The notes under the pieces are model-generated. The model did not search any database, was not told the origin of the DNA, and saw only the letters and a program-made list of their open reading frames with translations. A program made the translations under genes and the position numbers. Shown here in pieces: positions 1-7,764 of a stretch of DNA of 64,000 bases (the first letter of the stretch is position 1; each line of letters starts with the position of its first letter). This DNA is from Blastococcus tunisiensis (GTDB lineage: Bacteria; Actinomycetota; Actinomycetes; Mycobacteriales; Geodermatophilaceae), in the NCBI RefSeq assembly GCF_900112815.1, contig NZ_FOND01000018.1, positions 22,882-86,881 on the forward strand, in the 5' to 3' direction.

Positions 1-32
1 GAGACCCGCAGGGTGCGCCGGCCCACGGTCAC
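1..32 (-). CDS. Possible 5' end of a gene running off the left edge (PhaZ-like?)
   Basis: On the minus strand a GTG at 32, or an in-frame GTG at 26, opens a frame giving VTVGRRTLRV before the window ends, and the codons just upstream read DVVRT. This resembles the start of alpha/beta-hydrolase PHA depolymerases, which often follow phaC. Ten residues cannot prove it, and I see no clear ribosome binding site. Confidence 0.22.
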   Translation of the reverse strand, partial: MTVGRRTLRV

Positions 33-75
33 CGTGCGGACGACGTCCGCGCGCCCGGGGGCGGGCGGCTCCGGG

Positions 76-1827
76 CTACTTGTCGAAGACATAGGTACCG
101 GGTGCGTCGGCCAGCTCCTCGAGGTCCCCGGCCGCCGGTGGGGCGATCTCGTCGCCGGACCGCTCGCCCAGCCAGCTCATGAAGTCCGGCCACCAGGAGC
201 CCTGCACCGTCTCGGCCCGCGCCAGCCACTCCTGCGGGTCGGCGGGGGTGTCCGAGGCGACCTGGAAGGTGGACTTCGGGTTCCCCGGCGGGTTCACCAG
301 CGAGGCGATGTGCCCGCTGGTGGACAGGATGAACCGGTTGTCGCCGCCGAGGAGCTGGGTCGACCGGTAGCAGGCCTGCCAGGGGCAGAGGTGGTCGGCG
401 ATCCCGGCGGTGATGTAGGAGTCGACGGGAACCGTCGAGAGGTCCACCGGCGTGCCCAGCATCGTCGCCTTGCCCGGCTCGGTGAGCGCGTTGCCGACGG
501 CGATGTCGATGAAGTCCCGGTGCAGGGCGGCGGTCATCCGGGTCGTGTCGGCGTTCCAGAACAGGATGTCGAAGTTCGGCGGCGGCTTGCCCTGCAGGTA
601 GTTGTTGACCCAGTAGTTCCAGATCAGGTCGTTGGGGCGCAGCCAGGCGAAGACCTCGGCCAGCTGGGCGCCGTCGAGGTACCCCTTCCGCCGCGACTTC
701 TCCGTCGAGGCGTTGACCGCCTCCTCGTCCATGAGCGCGGAGATGGTGCCGGCACGCGACCAGTCGAGCACGGTGACCGCGTAGCTCGCCGCGGCCACCC
801 GGTCCTGCTGCCCGATGGCCGCCAGGTGGGCCAGCACCATCGCGGTGATGATCCCGCCGGAGCAGAAGGCCTGCAGGGCCACCCGCTCGCTGCCCGAGGC
901 CCGCTCGACGGCGTCCATCGCATCGATGATCGCCTGCCCGTAGGTGTCCAGGCCCCACTCGGCGTGCCGCTCGTCGGGATTGCGCCACGACATCATGAAC
1001 ACCTGCTGGCCGCTGTTCACGTAGTGCTCGACGATGCTGCGGCCCGGCGCGAGATCGGCGATGTAGTACTTGTTGATCGTCGGCGGGACCATGAGCAGCG
1101 GCACCTCGCGGACGGTCTCCGTCGTCGGGGTGTACCGGATGAGCTCGAAGACCGGCGTCCGGAACACCACCGTCCCCGGGGTCGACGCGAGGTCCTCGCC
1201 CACGGTGAACGCGTCCGGCTCCACCATCGACGGCACGCGCGGCGGGTTGGCCAGGTCGCGGACCATGCGGCCGACCCCCTTCAGCGCGCTGATGCCGCCC
1301 GTGTCGATGGCCGCCTTGAGCGACAGGGGGTTGACCACCGGGACGTTGCTGGGGGCCAGCGCGTCGACCAGGTTGGTCGCGGTGAACCGGATCCGCTCGT
1401 CGTCCTGCCAGTCCAGGCCGGCGTCCTCGATCAGCTCCCAGGCGGCCCGGGCAGCGGCGAGGTGGGTCTGCATCGCCCGGCGCAGCAGCGGGTTCCCGGT
1501 CCAGGCGGGGTCGGCGAACCGCTTGTCCTTCTTGCCGGGCGCCAGCTCCGAACGGCCCAGGGTGATCAGGCCGAGCTCCCGGGCCAGCTCGCCGCCGCGG
1601 CGGGCGAGCGTGCCGGGCTGCCGGGCCAGGCTGGTGCCGAACCGCAGTGCGGTCCCGGCCGGCGGTACGAGGCGGCGCAGCGGGCCGCGGGCGGCGTCGA
1701 CGAGCACCATGTCCAGGCCGGTGGCCCCCTCGACGGCCTCCTCCGGGGGGTCGGCCGGGCGCTCGGGTGCCGCCTTCGGCGGGCTCTTCTTCTCGGGTGC
1801 TGCCGGATCGGTCGCGGGCTGGGCCAT
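76..1827 (-). CDS. phaC: Poly(3-hydroxyalkanoate) synthase
   Basis: Polymerises hydroxyacyl-CoA into polyhydroxyalkanoate storage granules in the cytoplasm. The 583-residue protein has the alpha/beta-hydrolase core of PhaC. The nucleophile Cys322 sits in a lipase-like box reading AFCSGG, where the first Gly of the usual G-x-C-x-G is Ala. Asp478 in GIADHLCPW and His506 in TSGHIASL complete the expected triad. I chose ATG at 1827 because AAGGAGAA lies about 7 bases upstream; a longer frame starting at 1920 has no such site. The length fits class I synthases. No phaA, phaB or phasin gene is visible nearby, so substrate supply must come from elsewhere. The family assignment is firm; substrate chain length cannot be read from the sequence. 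Confidence 0.9.
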   Translation of the reverse strand: MAQPATDPAAPEKKSPPKAAPERPADPPEEAVEGATGLDMVLVDAARGPLRRLVPPAGTALRFGTSLARQPGTLARRGGELARELGLITLGRSELAPGKKDKRFADPAWTGNPLLRRAMQTHLAAARAAWELIEDAGLDWQDDERIRFTATNLVDALAPSNVPVVNPLSLKAAIDTGGISALKGVGRMVRDLANPPRVPSMVEPDAFTVGEDLASTPGTVVFRTPVFELIRYTPTTETVREVPLLMVPPTINKYYIADLAPGRSIVEHYVNSGQQVFMMSWRNPDERHAEWGLDTYGQAIIDAMDAVERASGSERVALQAFCSGGIITAMVLAHLAAIGQQDRVAAASYAVTVLDWSRAGTISALMDEEAVNASTEKSRRKGYLDGAQLAEVFAWLRPNDLIWNYWVNNYLQGKPPPNFDILFWNADTTRMTAALHRDFIDIAVGNALTEPGKATMLGTPVDLSTVPVDSYITAGIADHLCPWQACYRSTQLLGGDNRFILSTSGHIASLVNPPGNPKSTFQVASDTPADPQEWLARAETVQGSWWPDFMSWLGERSGDEIAPPAAGDLEELADAPGTYVFDK

Positions 1828-1957
1828 CGACGAGTTCTCCTTCGAGCGCTGCGCTGCGCCGGGCGCGCTCGGGGACGGCAGGCGCGCCGTTCCCCCCAGC
1901 GCAGGTGTGACGCCCTTCACTGAACCACAGCACCCCGAACCCGGCAGACCGGGTGGC

Positions 1958-3061
1958 TCAGGCCGTCTCGGGCACCAGATCGGTGCGCGGCGCGGTGTTG
2001 GGGGCGCGCCGCCACGAGTGGTTCCGCCGCCAGAAGACGTACGTGCCCAGGCCGACCGGGATGGGCAGCACGAAGGTGAGCGCCCGGTAGATCAGCACGG
2101 CCGCCGCGACGTCCGCCCGGGCCCCGTCGGCCGCGGCGAGCCCGGTGATCAGCGCCAGCTCGATGACCCCGAGGCCGCCGGGGGTGAACGGGATCGCCGT
2201 CAGCAGCCGGGCGAAGGCGAAGACGGCGAGCGCCTCGGCGAGCGACACCTCCTCGGCGCCCACCCCGACGGAACGCAGGGCCAGCACGAGGACCAGGAAC
2301 AGCGAGAGATGGCTGACCAGCGTGGCCAGGGTGATCACGTGCCACCGGGCGCGCAGCAGCAGCACGGTCCGCGCCCGGAACTTGGTGGTGGCCCGGTCCC
2401 ATCCGCTCACCGGACCCCGGCCGAGCACCCGCCGCAGCGCCGTCGCGGCCCCGGCGGCGCCGGTGCCGATCCGGGCCGCCGCGGCCTCGCTGCGCAGCAG
2501 CAGACCGAGGACGACGACGACCGCGACGAGCGCCGCGACCCCCAGCAGCCCGGCGACCAGCCGGCCGGTGGTCGGTGGTGCGGTGAACGCGAGCAGCACC
2601 AGGGCGACCACCGGCAGCCCCAGCTTGGCGAAGTTGTTCCACAGCCCCGAGACCAGCAGGGAGACCGAGGTGCGGGACCGGGAGAACCCCCACGAGGAGT
2701 TCATGGCGTAGGTGAGCCCGAGCGCGATCGCGGCCCCGCCCACCACCGTGTTGGACACCGCGGTCGCCGTCTCGGTGGCGACGGTGGCCTGCCGGAACGT
2801 CAGTCCGGGCGTCGTCGTCATGACCAGGAACTGGTAGGTGGCGAGGTTCCACACCGCCGCTCCCAGCAGGAGGGTCACCTCCGCCCACGTCATCGCGCGG
2901 ATCGACGTCCAGACGGCCGAGACGCTGGTGAACTGCGGGAGGAACCAGGCGAAGACGGCGACGACGAGCGCGAGCGAGAGCAGCGGTCCCAGCCATCGCC
3001 GCCAGCCGGCGCGGCGGGCACGGGGGACGTCGGCCTCGGGAGGCGACCCCACGGCGGTCAT
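1958..3061 (-). CDS. UPF0104 / lysylphosphatidylglycerol synthase TM-type flippase-like protein
   Basis: A 367-residue integral membrane protein with about eight hydrophobic segments and the family's C-terminal signature PFTPGGLGVIEL. Members share the membrane domain of MprF, which moves or supports aminoacyl-phosphatidylglycerol, but the cytosolic synthetase domain is absent here, so a lipid or lipid-linked-glycan transporter is a better guess than a synthase. ATG at 3061 overlaps the upstream stop by one base (TGATG), so translation is probably coupled to the lipoprotein gene. It is the last gene of a three-gene membrane operon. Confidence 0.8.
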   Translation of the reverse strand: MTAVGSPPEADVPRARRAGWRRWLGPLLSLALVVAVFAWFLPQFTSVSAVWTSIRAMTWAEVTLLLGAAVWNLATYQFLVMTTTPGLTFRQATVATETATAVSNTVVGGAAIALGLTYAMNSSWGFSRSRTSVSLLVSGLWNNFAKLGLPVVALVLLAFTAPPTTGRLVAGLLGVAALVAVVVVLGLLLRSEAAAARIGTGAAGAATALRRVLGRGPVSGWDRATTKFRARTVLLLRARWHVITLATLVSHLSLFLVLVLALRSVGVGAEEVSLAEALAVFAFARLLTAIPFTPGGLGVIELALITGLAAADGARADVAAAVLIYRALTFVLPIPVGLGTYVFWRRNHSWRRAPNTAPRTDLVPETA

Positions 3062-3660
3062 CAGTCGCCCCCTCCGGTGGCGGGTGGGTCCAGGTCGAGC
3101 CGGCCACCGCTCTTCTCGTGCACCAGCGCCTGCAGCTCCGCGCGGGGGACGGCGCCCAGGCCCTGGGTGGCGACCGCCAGTGGTTCGCCGCGGTTCTCGC
3201 CGGACAGGGTGAAGACGACGGTGACGCACCCGCCCTCGAACAGGTAGTAGCGGCGCCCCACGTACTGCGGGCTGACCTGGGTGACGCGTTCCAGCCGGCG
3301 CATCCCGTCCCGGTCGCTGGGGATCTCCGTCGCCCCCTCGGTGTCGCAGGACTCGGTCAGCCGCACCTCGATGGCCCGCATGCCGTCGCGGTCGGAGTCC
3401 AGCCAGAAGCGGGCCGAGCCGCGGTCGACGTCCACGTCGGAGAGGTGCCAGCCCAGCGGCATCCCCTCCAGGCAGGGGACCCAGGACGCGCTGGGCACCG
3501 CCTGCGCCATGAGGACCACGCCGTTGGACGGCGTCCCGTCGTCGCCCTCCGCGCAGGCCACGAGCCTGCTGCCGAACGGGTCCGCGCCGGCGCAGCCCGA
3601 GAGCATGAACAGGCCGAGGACGGCCGGCAGCACCGGCCGCCACGGGCGGGCGCGGCTCAC
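3061..3660 (-). CDS. Putative secreted lipoprotein, unknown function
   Basis: A 199-residue protein starting at GTG 3660, which overlaps the upstream stop codon by four bases (GTGA). The N-terminus is a lipoprotein signal peptide: basic start, hydrophobic stretch, lipobox LSGC with Cys23 as the predicted lipidated residue. The rest looks like an extracytoplasmic domain with four further cysteines that could form two disulfides. I do not recognise a catalytic motif. Its place between a PAP2-like/kinase membrane fusion and a flippase-like protein suggests it is the outer-face partner of that pair; this is inferred from coupling only. Confidence 0.75.
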   Translation of the reverse strand: MSRARPWRPVLPAVLGLFMLSGCAGADPFGSRLVACAEGDDGTPSNGVVLMAQAVPSASWVPCLEGMPLGWHLSDVDVDRGSARFWLDSDRDGMRAIEVRLTESCDTEGATEIPSDRDGMRRLERVTQVSPQYVGRRYYLFEGGCVTVVFTLSGENRGEPLAVATQGLGAVPRAELQALVHEKSGGRLDLDPPATGGGD

Positions 3661-5372
3661 AGCGGTGATCCGAGGACGGTGACGCTCATCGCGCCCACGA
3701 CGACGACGGCGGCCAGTGTCACGAGCGTCAGCCCGAACCGGCGCCAGGTCCACCGCTGGATGCGGACGGGGGGTAGCCGGAAGGGCAGCAGGCGCAGGAA
3801 GTCCGCGTGCAGGTCGCGCCCCTGCTGGCGCAGCATCCGGCGCAGCTGGGTGGGCATGGTGAGCCCGCGGGTCGCGGCGAACGCCTCGGCGATCTCCTCG
3901 TCGGAGAACTGCAGCCGCGCCCGGCGGTAGACCCGCTGGGCGTCGGTCCGCAGCGCCAGCACCAGCATCATGTTGGCCAGGTCGACCGCCTGCCGCCACG
4001 GGCTGGGGCGCACCTCGGCGAAGGCGGAGTCGATCACGAACAGCGTGCCGGTGCGCACCAGCAGGTTGGCCGGCTTGATGTCCCGGTGGGCCATGCCGAT
4101 GTCCCACATCCGGCGGACGACCGACAGGCCCTGGTCGATGACCGAGTCGTCGATCTCGGCCTCTCCGGCCTCCTTGGCGCCGGAGATGAACTCGGTGACC
4201 AGCAGGTACTCCCGCTCCGGGGTGATCTCCACGATCCCGAGGGGATGGGGGACCGGCAGCCCGGCGTCGGAGAGCAGCCGCAGGATGTAGTCCTCGTACT
4301 GGACCAGCCGGCGCACGGTGTGGAAGGGCTTCTCGTCCTCCAGCCGCCCGTACAGCAGTGTCCGGCCCAGCTTGTACCAGCGGTCGGAGCGCACGTGGGT
4401 GGCCGCGTAGAGCTTGCCGAAGATGCAGCTCTCCTCGCCCTCGGCGGCGGGCGCGGCCTTCACCGAGATCTTGAGCGGGGTCGACCCGCCCGACCCGGAC
4501 AACCCGAACGGGACGACCTCGGTGGCCAGCACGCCCAGCTGGTCGTGCAGGGCGCGGACGATGGCCTCGCCGCGCTCCCCGGAGACGTCCAGGTGCGCGG
4601 GCCGGGCCCGGGTGTAGCGGACCGGGTAGACGGCGTTGGGCGTCAGGAGCCGGAACGCCGCGAGCGGGACGGCGACGCCCAGCACGATGCCCGCGAGGAT
4701 GCCGGTGGGGTGGTCCTGCGCGAGGTAGATCCGGGACGCGGCGGTGATCGCCAGCAGCCCGCCCACCGCCCACTTGCCGCGGGTGCGCCACCGCCCCGGG
4801 GGGACCAGGGCGTACACCGTGCTCAGCAGGAACGCGGCCAGCACGGTCATCGGCAGCGAGGGCATCGAGAAGCTGGACCAGTCGCCGATGATCTCCACCT
4901 CGAAGGGGCGGGGCCGCTGAAGGGTGATGGCGAGGAACGCGCCCACGTTGGCCACCAGCAGGCCGACGCCCAGCCACACGAACAGGTGCCGCCACCGCCG
5001 GAAGACCGCGAGCAGGACGAGGTTGCTCAGCCACAGCACGTGGATCGCCTCGTCCGTCGCCAGGATCCCGGCGGCCTCGGCGACCTCGGTCAGCCCGGGG
5101 GAGCGCAGCTCGCTGACCGCCTGCAGGATCCGGGTGTCCACGACGTCGAAGACGGTGATCGTGCCGGTGACGACGACCACCGCCCACACGACCAGGACGA
5201 CGCCGCTGAGGCCGAGCCAGAACCGGCCCGAGGCGTTGAGGGCCCGGGGCAGCGGCGGCGGTTCACCCGACGGGCGGCGCCGGCTGCGGACGCGGGCGAT
5301 CGCCGGGGGAGCCGGGCGCGGGACCGGGCCCGGGCGCCCCGGTCCCGGCGGGGCCTGCGGCAGGGACGCCAT
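3657..5372 (-). CDS. PAP2-like membrane domain fused to a RIO/LPS-type kinase domain
   Basis: 571 residues in three parts: a Pro-rich N-terminus (1-45), a six-helix PAP2-type membrane domain (about 50-245), and a cytosolic kinase-like domain (about 260-540) followed by a last membrane helix. The kinase part keeps HRDIKPANLL (HRD at 429-431) and an Asp in FVIDSAF at the DFG position. The PAP2 part looks catalytically dead: the first-motif Lys position is Ala148, PSGH reads PSLP (171-174), and in the third motif SR-x5-H-x3-D the His is Asp220 and the Asp is Gly224. It probably senses or binds a lipid while the kinase domain acts, but the substrate is unknown. It heads a coupled operon with a lipoprotein and a flippase-like protein. 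ATG at 5372 has no strong Shine-Dalgarno site. Confidence 0.8.
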   Translation of the reverse strand: MASLPQAPPGPGRPGPVPRPAPPAIARVRSRRRPSGEPPPLPRALNASGRFWLGLSGVVLVVWAVVVVTGTITVFDVVDTRILQAVSELRSPGLTEVAEAAGILATDEAIHVLWLSNLVLLAVFRRWRHLFVWLGVGLLVANVGAFLAITLQRPRPFEVEIIGDWSSFSMPSLPMTVLAAFLLSTVYALVPPGRWRTRGKWAVGGLLAITAASRIYLAQDHPTGILAGIVLGVAVPLAAFRLLTPNAVYPVRYTRARPAHLDVSGERGEAIVRALHDQLGVLATEVVPFGLSGSGGSTPLKISVKAAPAAEGEESCIFGKLYAATHVRSDRWYKLGRTLLYGRLEDEKPFHTVRRLVQYEDYILRLLSDAGLPVPHPLGIVEITPEREYLLVTEFISGAKEAGEAEIDDSVIDQGLSVVRRMWDIGMAHRDIKPANLLVRTGTLFVIDSAFAEVRPSPWRQAVDLANMMLVLALRTDAQRVYRRARLQFSDEEIAEAFAATRGLTMPTQLRRMLRQQGRDLHADFLRLLPFRLPPVRIQRWTWRRFGLTLVTLAAVVVVGAMSVTVLGSPL

Positions 5373-5473
5373 GTCGGCAGATGGTGCACCGCGAAGCGGG
5401 TCGGGGCCATCCCCTTTCGCCTCCCCGCGGCGCTACGGTGACCCCGCCCGCCCCGCGAGAGGGGATACGCGTC

Positions 5474-6373
5474 GTGCGACATCGTCCGGCCGCCCTGCTC
5501 GGGGTGGTTCTGCTCCTCCTGCTCGCGGCGTGCGAGCGGGGGCCGGCGGCGACCACGAGCCCGACGGGCACCATCCGGTTCGCCTCCTACGACTTCCAGG
5601 AGAACCAGATCCTGGTGGAGGTCTACGCCGAGGCCGTCCGCCGCGCGGGCCTGCCGGTCACCGTGCAGCACGGCGTCGGCACCCGCGAGGTCGTGGCCCC
5701 GGCGCTGCAGCAGGACGTGGTGGACGTCGTCGTCGACTACCTCGGGACCGCGACGATGTTCGCCCGCCCGGCCTTCCCCGATCTGCCCGAGACGCCGGAG
5801 GGCATGCACGCGGTCCTGTCCCGGACCCTCGGGGGGCGCGGTGTCCTCGTGCTCGACGCCGCGCGGGCCGAGGACCAGAACGGGTTCGCCGTCACCACCG
5901 CCTTCGCTGCGGAGCACGACGTGGGCCGGCTGTCCGAGCTGGTGCCGCTCGCCCCGGAGCTGGCCTTCGGTGGCCCGCCCGAGTGCCCCGACCGGCCGCT
6001 CTGCCTGCCCGGGCTGGCGGAGGTCTACGGGCTCGAGTTCGCCGAGGTGCTGGCCATGCCGTCCCGGGCCGCCACGGTCGAGGCGCTGCTCGCCGGCTCC
6101 ATCCAGGTCGGCCTGCTGGAGACGACCGACGCCCGGCTGGCGGTGGCGCCGGTGATGCTGCTGGTGGACGACCTGGGGCTGCAGCCGCGGGAGAACGTCG
6201 TGCCCATGGTGCGCACCGAGGTGGTCGACCGGTTCGGGCCCCGGCTGGTGGAGGCCCTCGACGCGACCAGTGCGCTGCTGACCACCGGTGACCTGGTGCA
6301 GCTCAACCGCGCGGTGGAACTGGACGGGCTGAGCCCGGAGGAGGCGGCGCGGCGGTGGTGGGGCACCGGGTGA
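5474..6373 (+). CDS. Glycine betaine/osmoprotectant-type substrate-binding lipoprotein
   Basis: A 299-residue OpuAC/ProX-type periplasmic-binding lipoprotein. The signal peptide ends in LLLAAC with Cys20 as the lipid anchor. The mature part starts with the family pattern of a beta strand, NQILVEVYAEA and a Gly-rich turn, consistent with binding quaternary amines. GTG at 5474 is chosen because it puts the signal peptide right at the start and has GAGAGGGGA upstream; an upstream GTG at 5381 would add 31 residues with no function. No permease or ATPase lies beside it, so it is an orphan binding protein that must use a transporter encoded elsewhere or act as a sensor. Confidence 0.8.
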   Translation: MRHRPAALLGVVLLLLLAACERGPAATTSPTGTIRFASYDFQENQILVEVYAEAVRRAGLPVTVQHGVGTREVVAPALQQDVVDVVVDYLGTATMFARPAFPDLPETPEGMHAVLSRTLGGRGVLVLDAARAEDQNGFAVTTAFAAEHDVGRLSELVPLAPELAFGGPPECPDRPLCLPGLAEVYGLEFAEVLAMPSRAATVEALLAGSIQVGLLETTDARLAVAPVMLLVDDLGLQPRENVVPMVRTEVVDRFGPRLVEALDATSALLTTGDLVQLNRAVELDGLSPEEAARRWWGTG

Positions 6374-6381
6374 GCGACCGG

Positions 6382-6403
6382 TAATGGAGCACGTGCTCTA
6401 CTA
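6382..6403. promoter_or_regulatory. Palindromic operator candidate upstream of tetR
   Basis: A perfect 12-base palindrome GAGCACGTGCTC at 6387-6398 extends to an imperfect dyad over 6382-6403 with two mismatches per half. It ends 5 bases before the TetR start codon, the usual place for TetR autoregulation. Confidence 0.55.
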
Positions 6404-6408
6404 CTGGT

Positions 6409-7017
6409 ATGGCTCGTCCACGGCTCCACCCGCCCGGCGCGCTGCTGGACGCCGCGGAGGAGCTGGTCATCGAGCGGGGCCGGGCCAACCTCACCGTGCG
6501 GGCACTGGCCGGCCGGGCCGGGGTGCCGAACGGCAGCATCTACCACGCGTTCGGATCGGTGGATGACGTCGTCGCGCGGACCTGGCTGCACCGCGCCCGG
6601 CAGTTCCTCGAGGTGCAGCGGACGGCCGTCGAGGCGGAGCTGGACGCGGGCGATCCCGTGGCGGCGGTCCGGGCCGCCGCGGACTCGCCCGCCCGGCTGC
6701 ACGCCATCGAGCCCTCCGCCGCCCGGCTGCTCACCGAGCTCCGGCGGGACGACCTGCTGACCGACGGCGTGCCCGAGGCGGTGGTCGCCGACCTGCGCGG
6801 CCTCGACCGGGACCTGGCCGCGGTGCTGCGCCGGCTCGCCCGCGCGGTGTGGGACCGCACCGACCGGGCGGCGGTGGACGTGGTCACCATCTGCGTGGTC
6901 CAGCTCCCGGCGGCGCTGGTCCTCCCCGAGATCCGCGCCGGCCGGGTGCAGCCCCTCACCCGCCGGCGACTGGCGGCCGCCGTCGGCGCCGTCCTCGACT
7001 GCCCGCTCGACCCCTAG
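6409..7017 (+). CDS. TetR/AcrR-family transcriptional regulator
   Basis: A 202-residue regulator. The N-terminal helix-turn-helix runs about residues 10-55, with LTVRALAGRAGVPNGSIYHAFGS as the recognisable core split around the turn. The all-helical C-terminal ligand domain gives no ligand clue. It starts at ATG 6409, just after a strong palindrome, so it probably represses itself and the enoyl-CoA isomerase that follows 8 bases later. Known TetR members beside acyl-CoA genes often sense acyl-CoA; that is inference here. Confidence 0.88.
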   Translation: MARPRLHPPGALLDAAEELVIERGRANLTVRALAGRAGVPNGSIYHAFGSVDDVVARTWLHRARQFLEVQRTAVEAELDAGDPVAAVRAAADSPARLHAIEPSAARLLTELRRDDLLTDGVPEAVVADLRGLDRDLAAVLRRLARAVWDRTDRAAVDVVTICVVQLPAALVLPEIRAGRVQPLTRRRLAAAVGAVLDCPLDP

Positions 7018-7025
7018 GAGATCCC

Positions 7026-7697
7026 GTGCCCCTGCTCGACCGCTCCGGTGACGTCTTCCTGCTCGACCTCGGCGACACCGAGAACCGCTTCTCGCCCGAC
7101 TGGCTCGCCGCGGTGGAGGCGGCGCTGGACGAGGTGGAGGGTGCCGAGGGCCCCCGCGCGCTGGTCACCGCCGCCACGGGCAAGTTCTTCTCGAACGGGC
7201 TGGACCTCGACTGGCTGTTCGCGCACGCCGACCAGCACGAGGACTACGTCCTGCGGGTGCACGAGCTGCTGGCCCGCGTGCTCGCCCTCCCGGTGATCAC
7301 CGTCGCGGCGCTGCAGGGGCACGTCTTCGCCGCCGGCGCGATGCTTTCCCTCACCCACGACCTGCGCGTCATGCGTGCCGACCGCGGCTTCTGGTGCCTG
7401 CCCGAGGCCGACATCGGCATCCCGTTCACCCGCGGGATGTCCGCCCTGATCCAGGCGCGGCTGACCCCGCAGACCGCGCACGTCGCGATGACGACGGGTC
7501 GCCGCTACGGCGGGGAGGAGGCCGCGGCGGCGGGCATCGTCGACCGTGCCGTCGACGAGCAGGCCGTGCGGGCGACGGCCGTGGAGCTGGCCGGCTCGCT
7601 GGCCGGCAAGGCGGGCGACACCCTCGGCACCATCAAGGCCCGCATGTACGCCCCCGCCCTGGCCGCCCTCCGCGACCGCACGGACCCACGGAACTGA
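7026..7697 (+). CDS. Enoyl-CoA hydratase/isomerase family protein
   Basis: A 223-residue crotonase-fold enzyme. FFSNGLDL and the oxyanion-hole region AGAMLSLTHDLRVM, followed by RGFWCLPEADIG, look most like Delta3-Delta2-enoyl-CoA isomerases used in oxidation of unsaturated fatty acids. The Glu of LPEADIG is a plausible catalytic base. GTG at 7026 is set by AGGAG at 7016-7020, which overlaps the tetR stop, so the two genes form an operon. Shorter than classical hydratases (about 260 residues), which also fits the isomerase group. Exact reaction uncertain. Confidence 0.8.
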   Translation: MPLLDRSGDVFLLDLGDTENRFSPDWLAAVEAALDEVEGAEGPRALVTAATGKFFSNGLDLDWLFAHADQHEDYVLRVHELLARVLALPVITVAALQGHVFAAGAMLSLTHDLRVMRADRGFWCLPEADIGIPFTRGMSALIQARLTPQTAHVAMTTGRRYGGEEAAAAGIVDRAVDEQAVRATAVELAGSLAGKAGDTLGTIKARMYAPALAALRDRTDPRN

Positions 7698-7704
7698 TTC
7701 CTGT

Positions 7705-7761
7705 GGCCCCGCTGCAGGGGCCCGCCGCGAGCGTGCGAGTGGTGGGGGGCAGCGGGGTCCT
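7705..7761 (+). repeat. Copy A of a 57-bp dispersed repeat
   Basis: By eye 49 of 57 bases match 25920-25976. Both copies begin GGCCCCGCTGCAGGGGCCCG, share a central GTGCGAG, and end GGGGGGCAGCGGG-n-TCCT. Here it is intergenic and forms the terminator stem. Confidence 0.65.
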
Positions 7762-7764
7762 TTT
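7705..7764. terminator. Bidirectional intrinsic terminator between convergent genes
   Basis: CCCCGCTG at 7707-7714 pairs with CAGCGGGG at 7750-7757, followed on the plus strand by TCCTTTTC. It lies between the ends of the isomerase gene and the acyl-CoA dehydrogenase gene. Most of it (7705-7761) is also a copy of a repeat found at 25920-25976. Confidence 0.6.
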
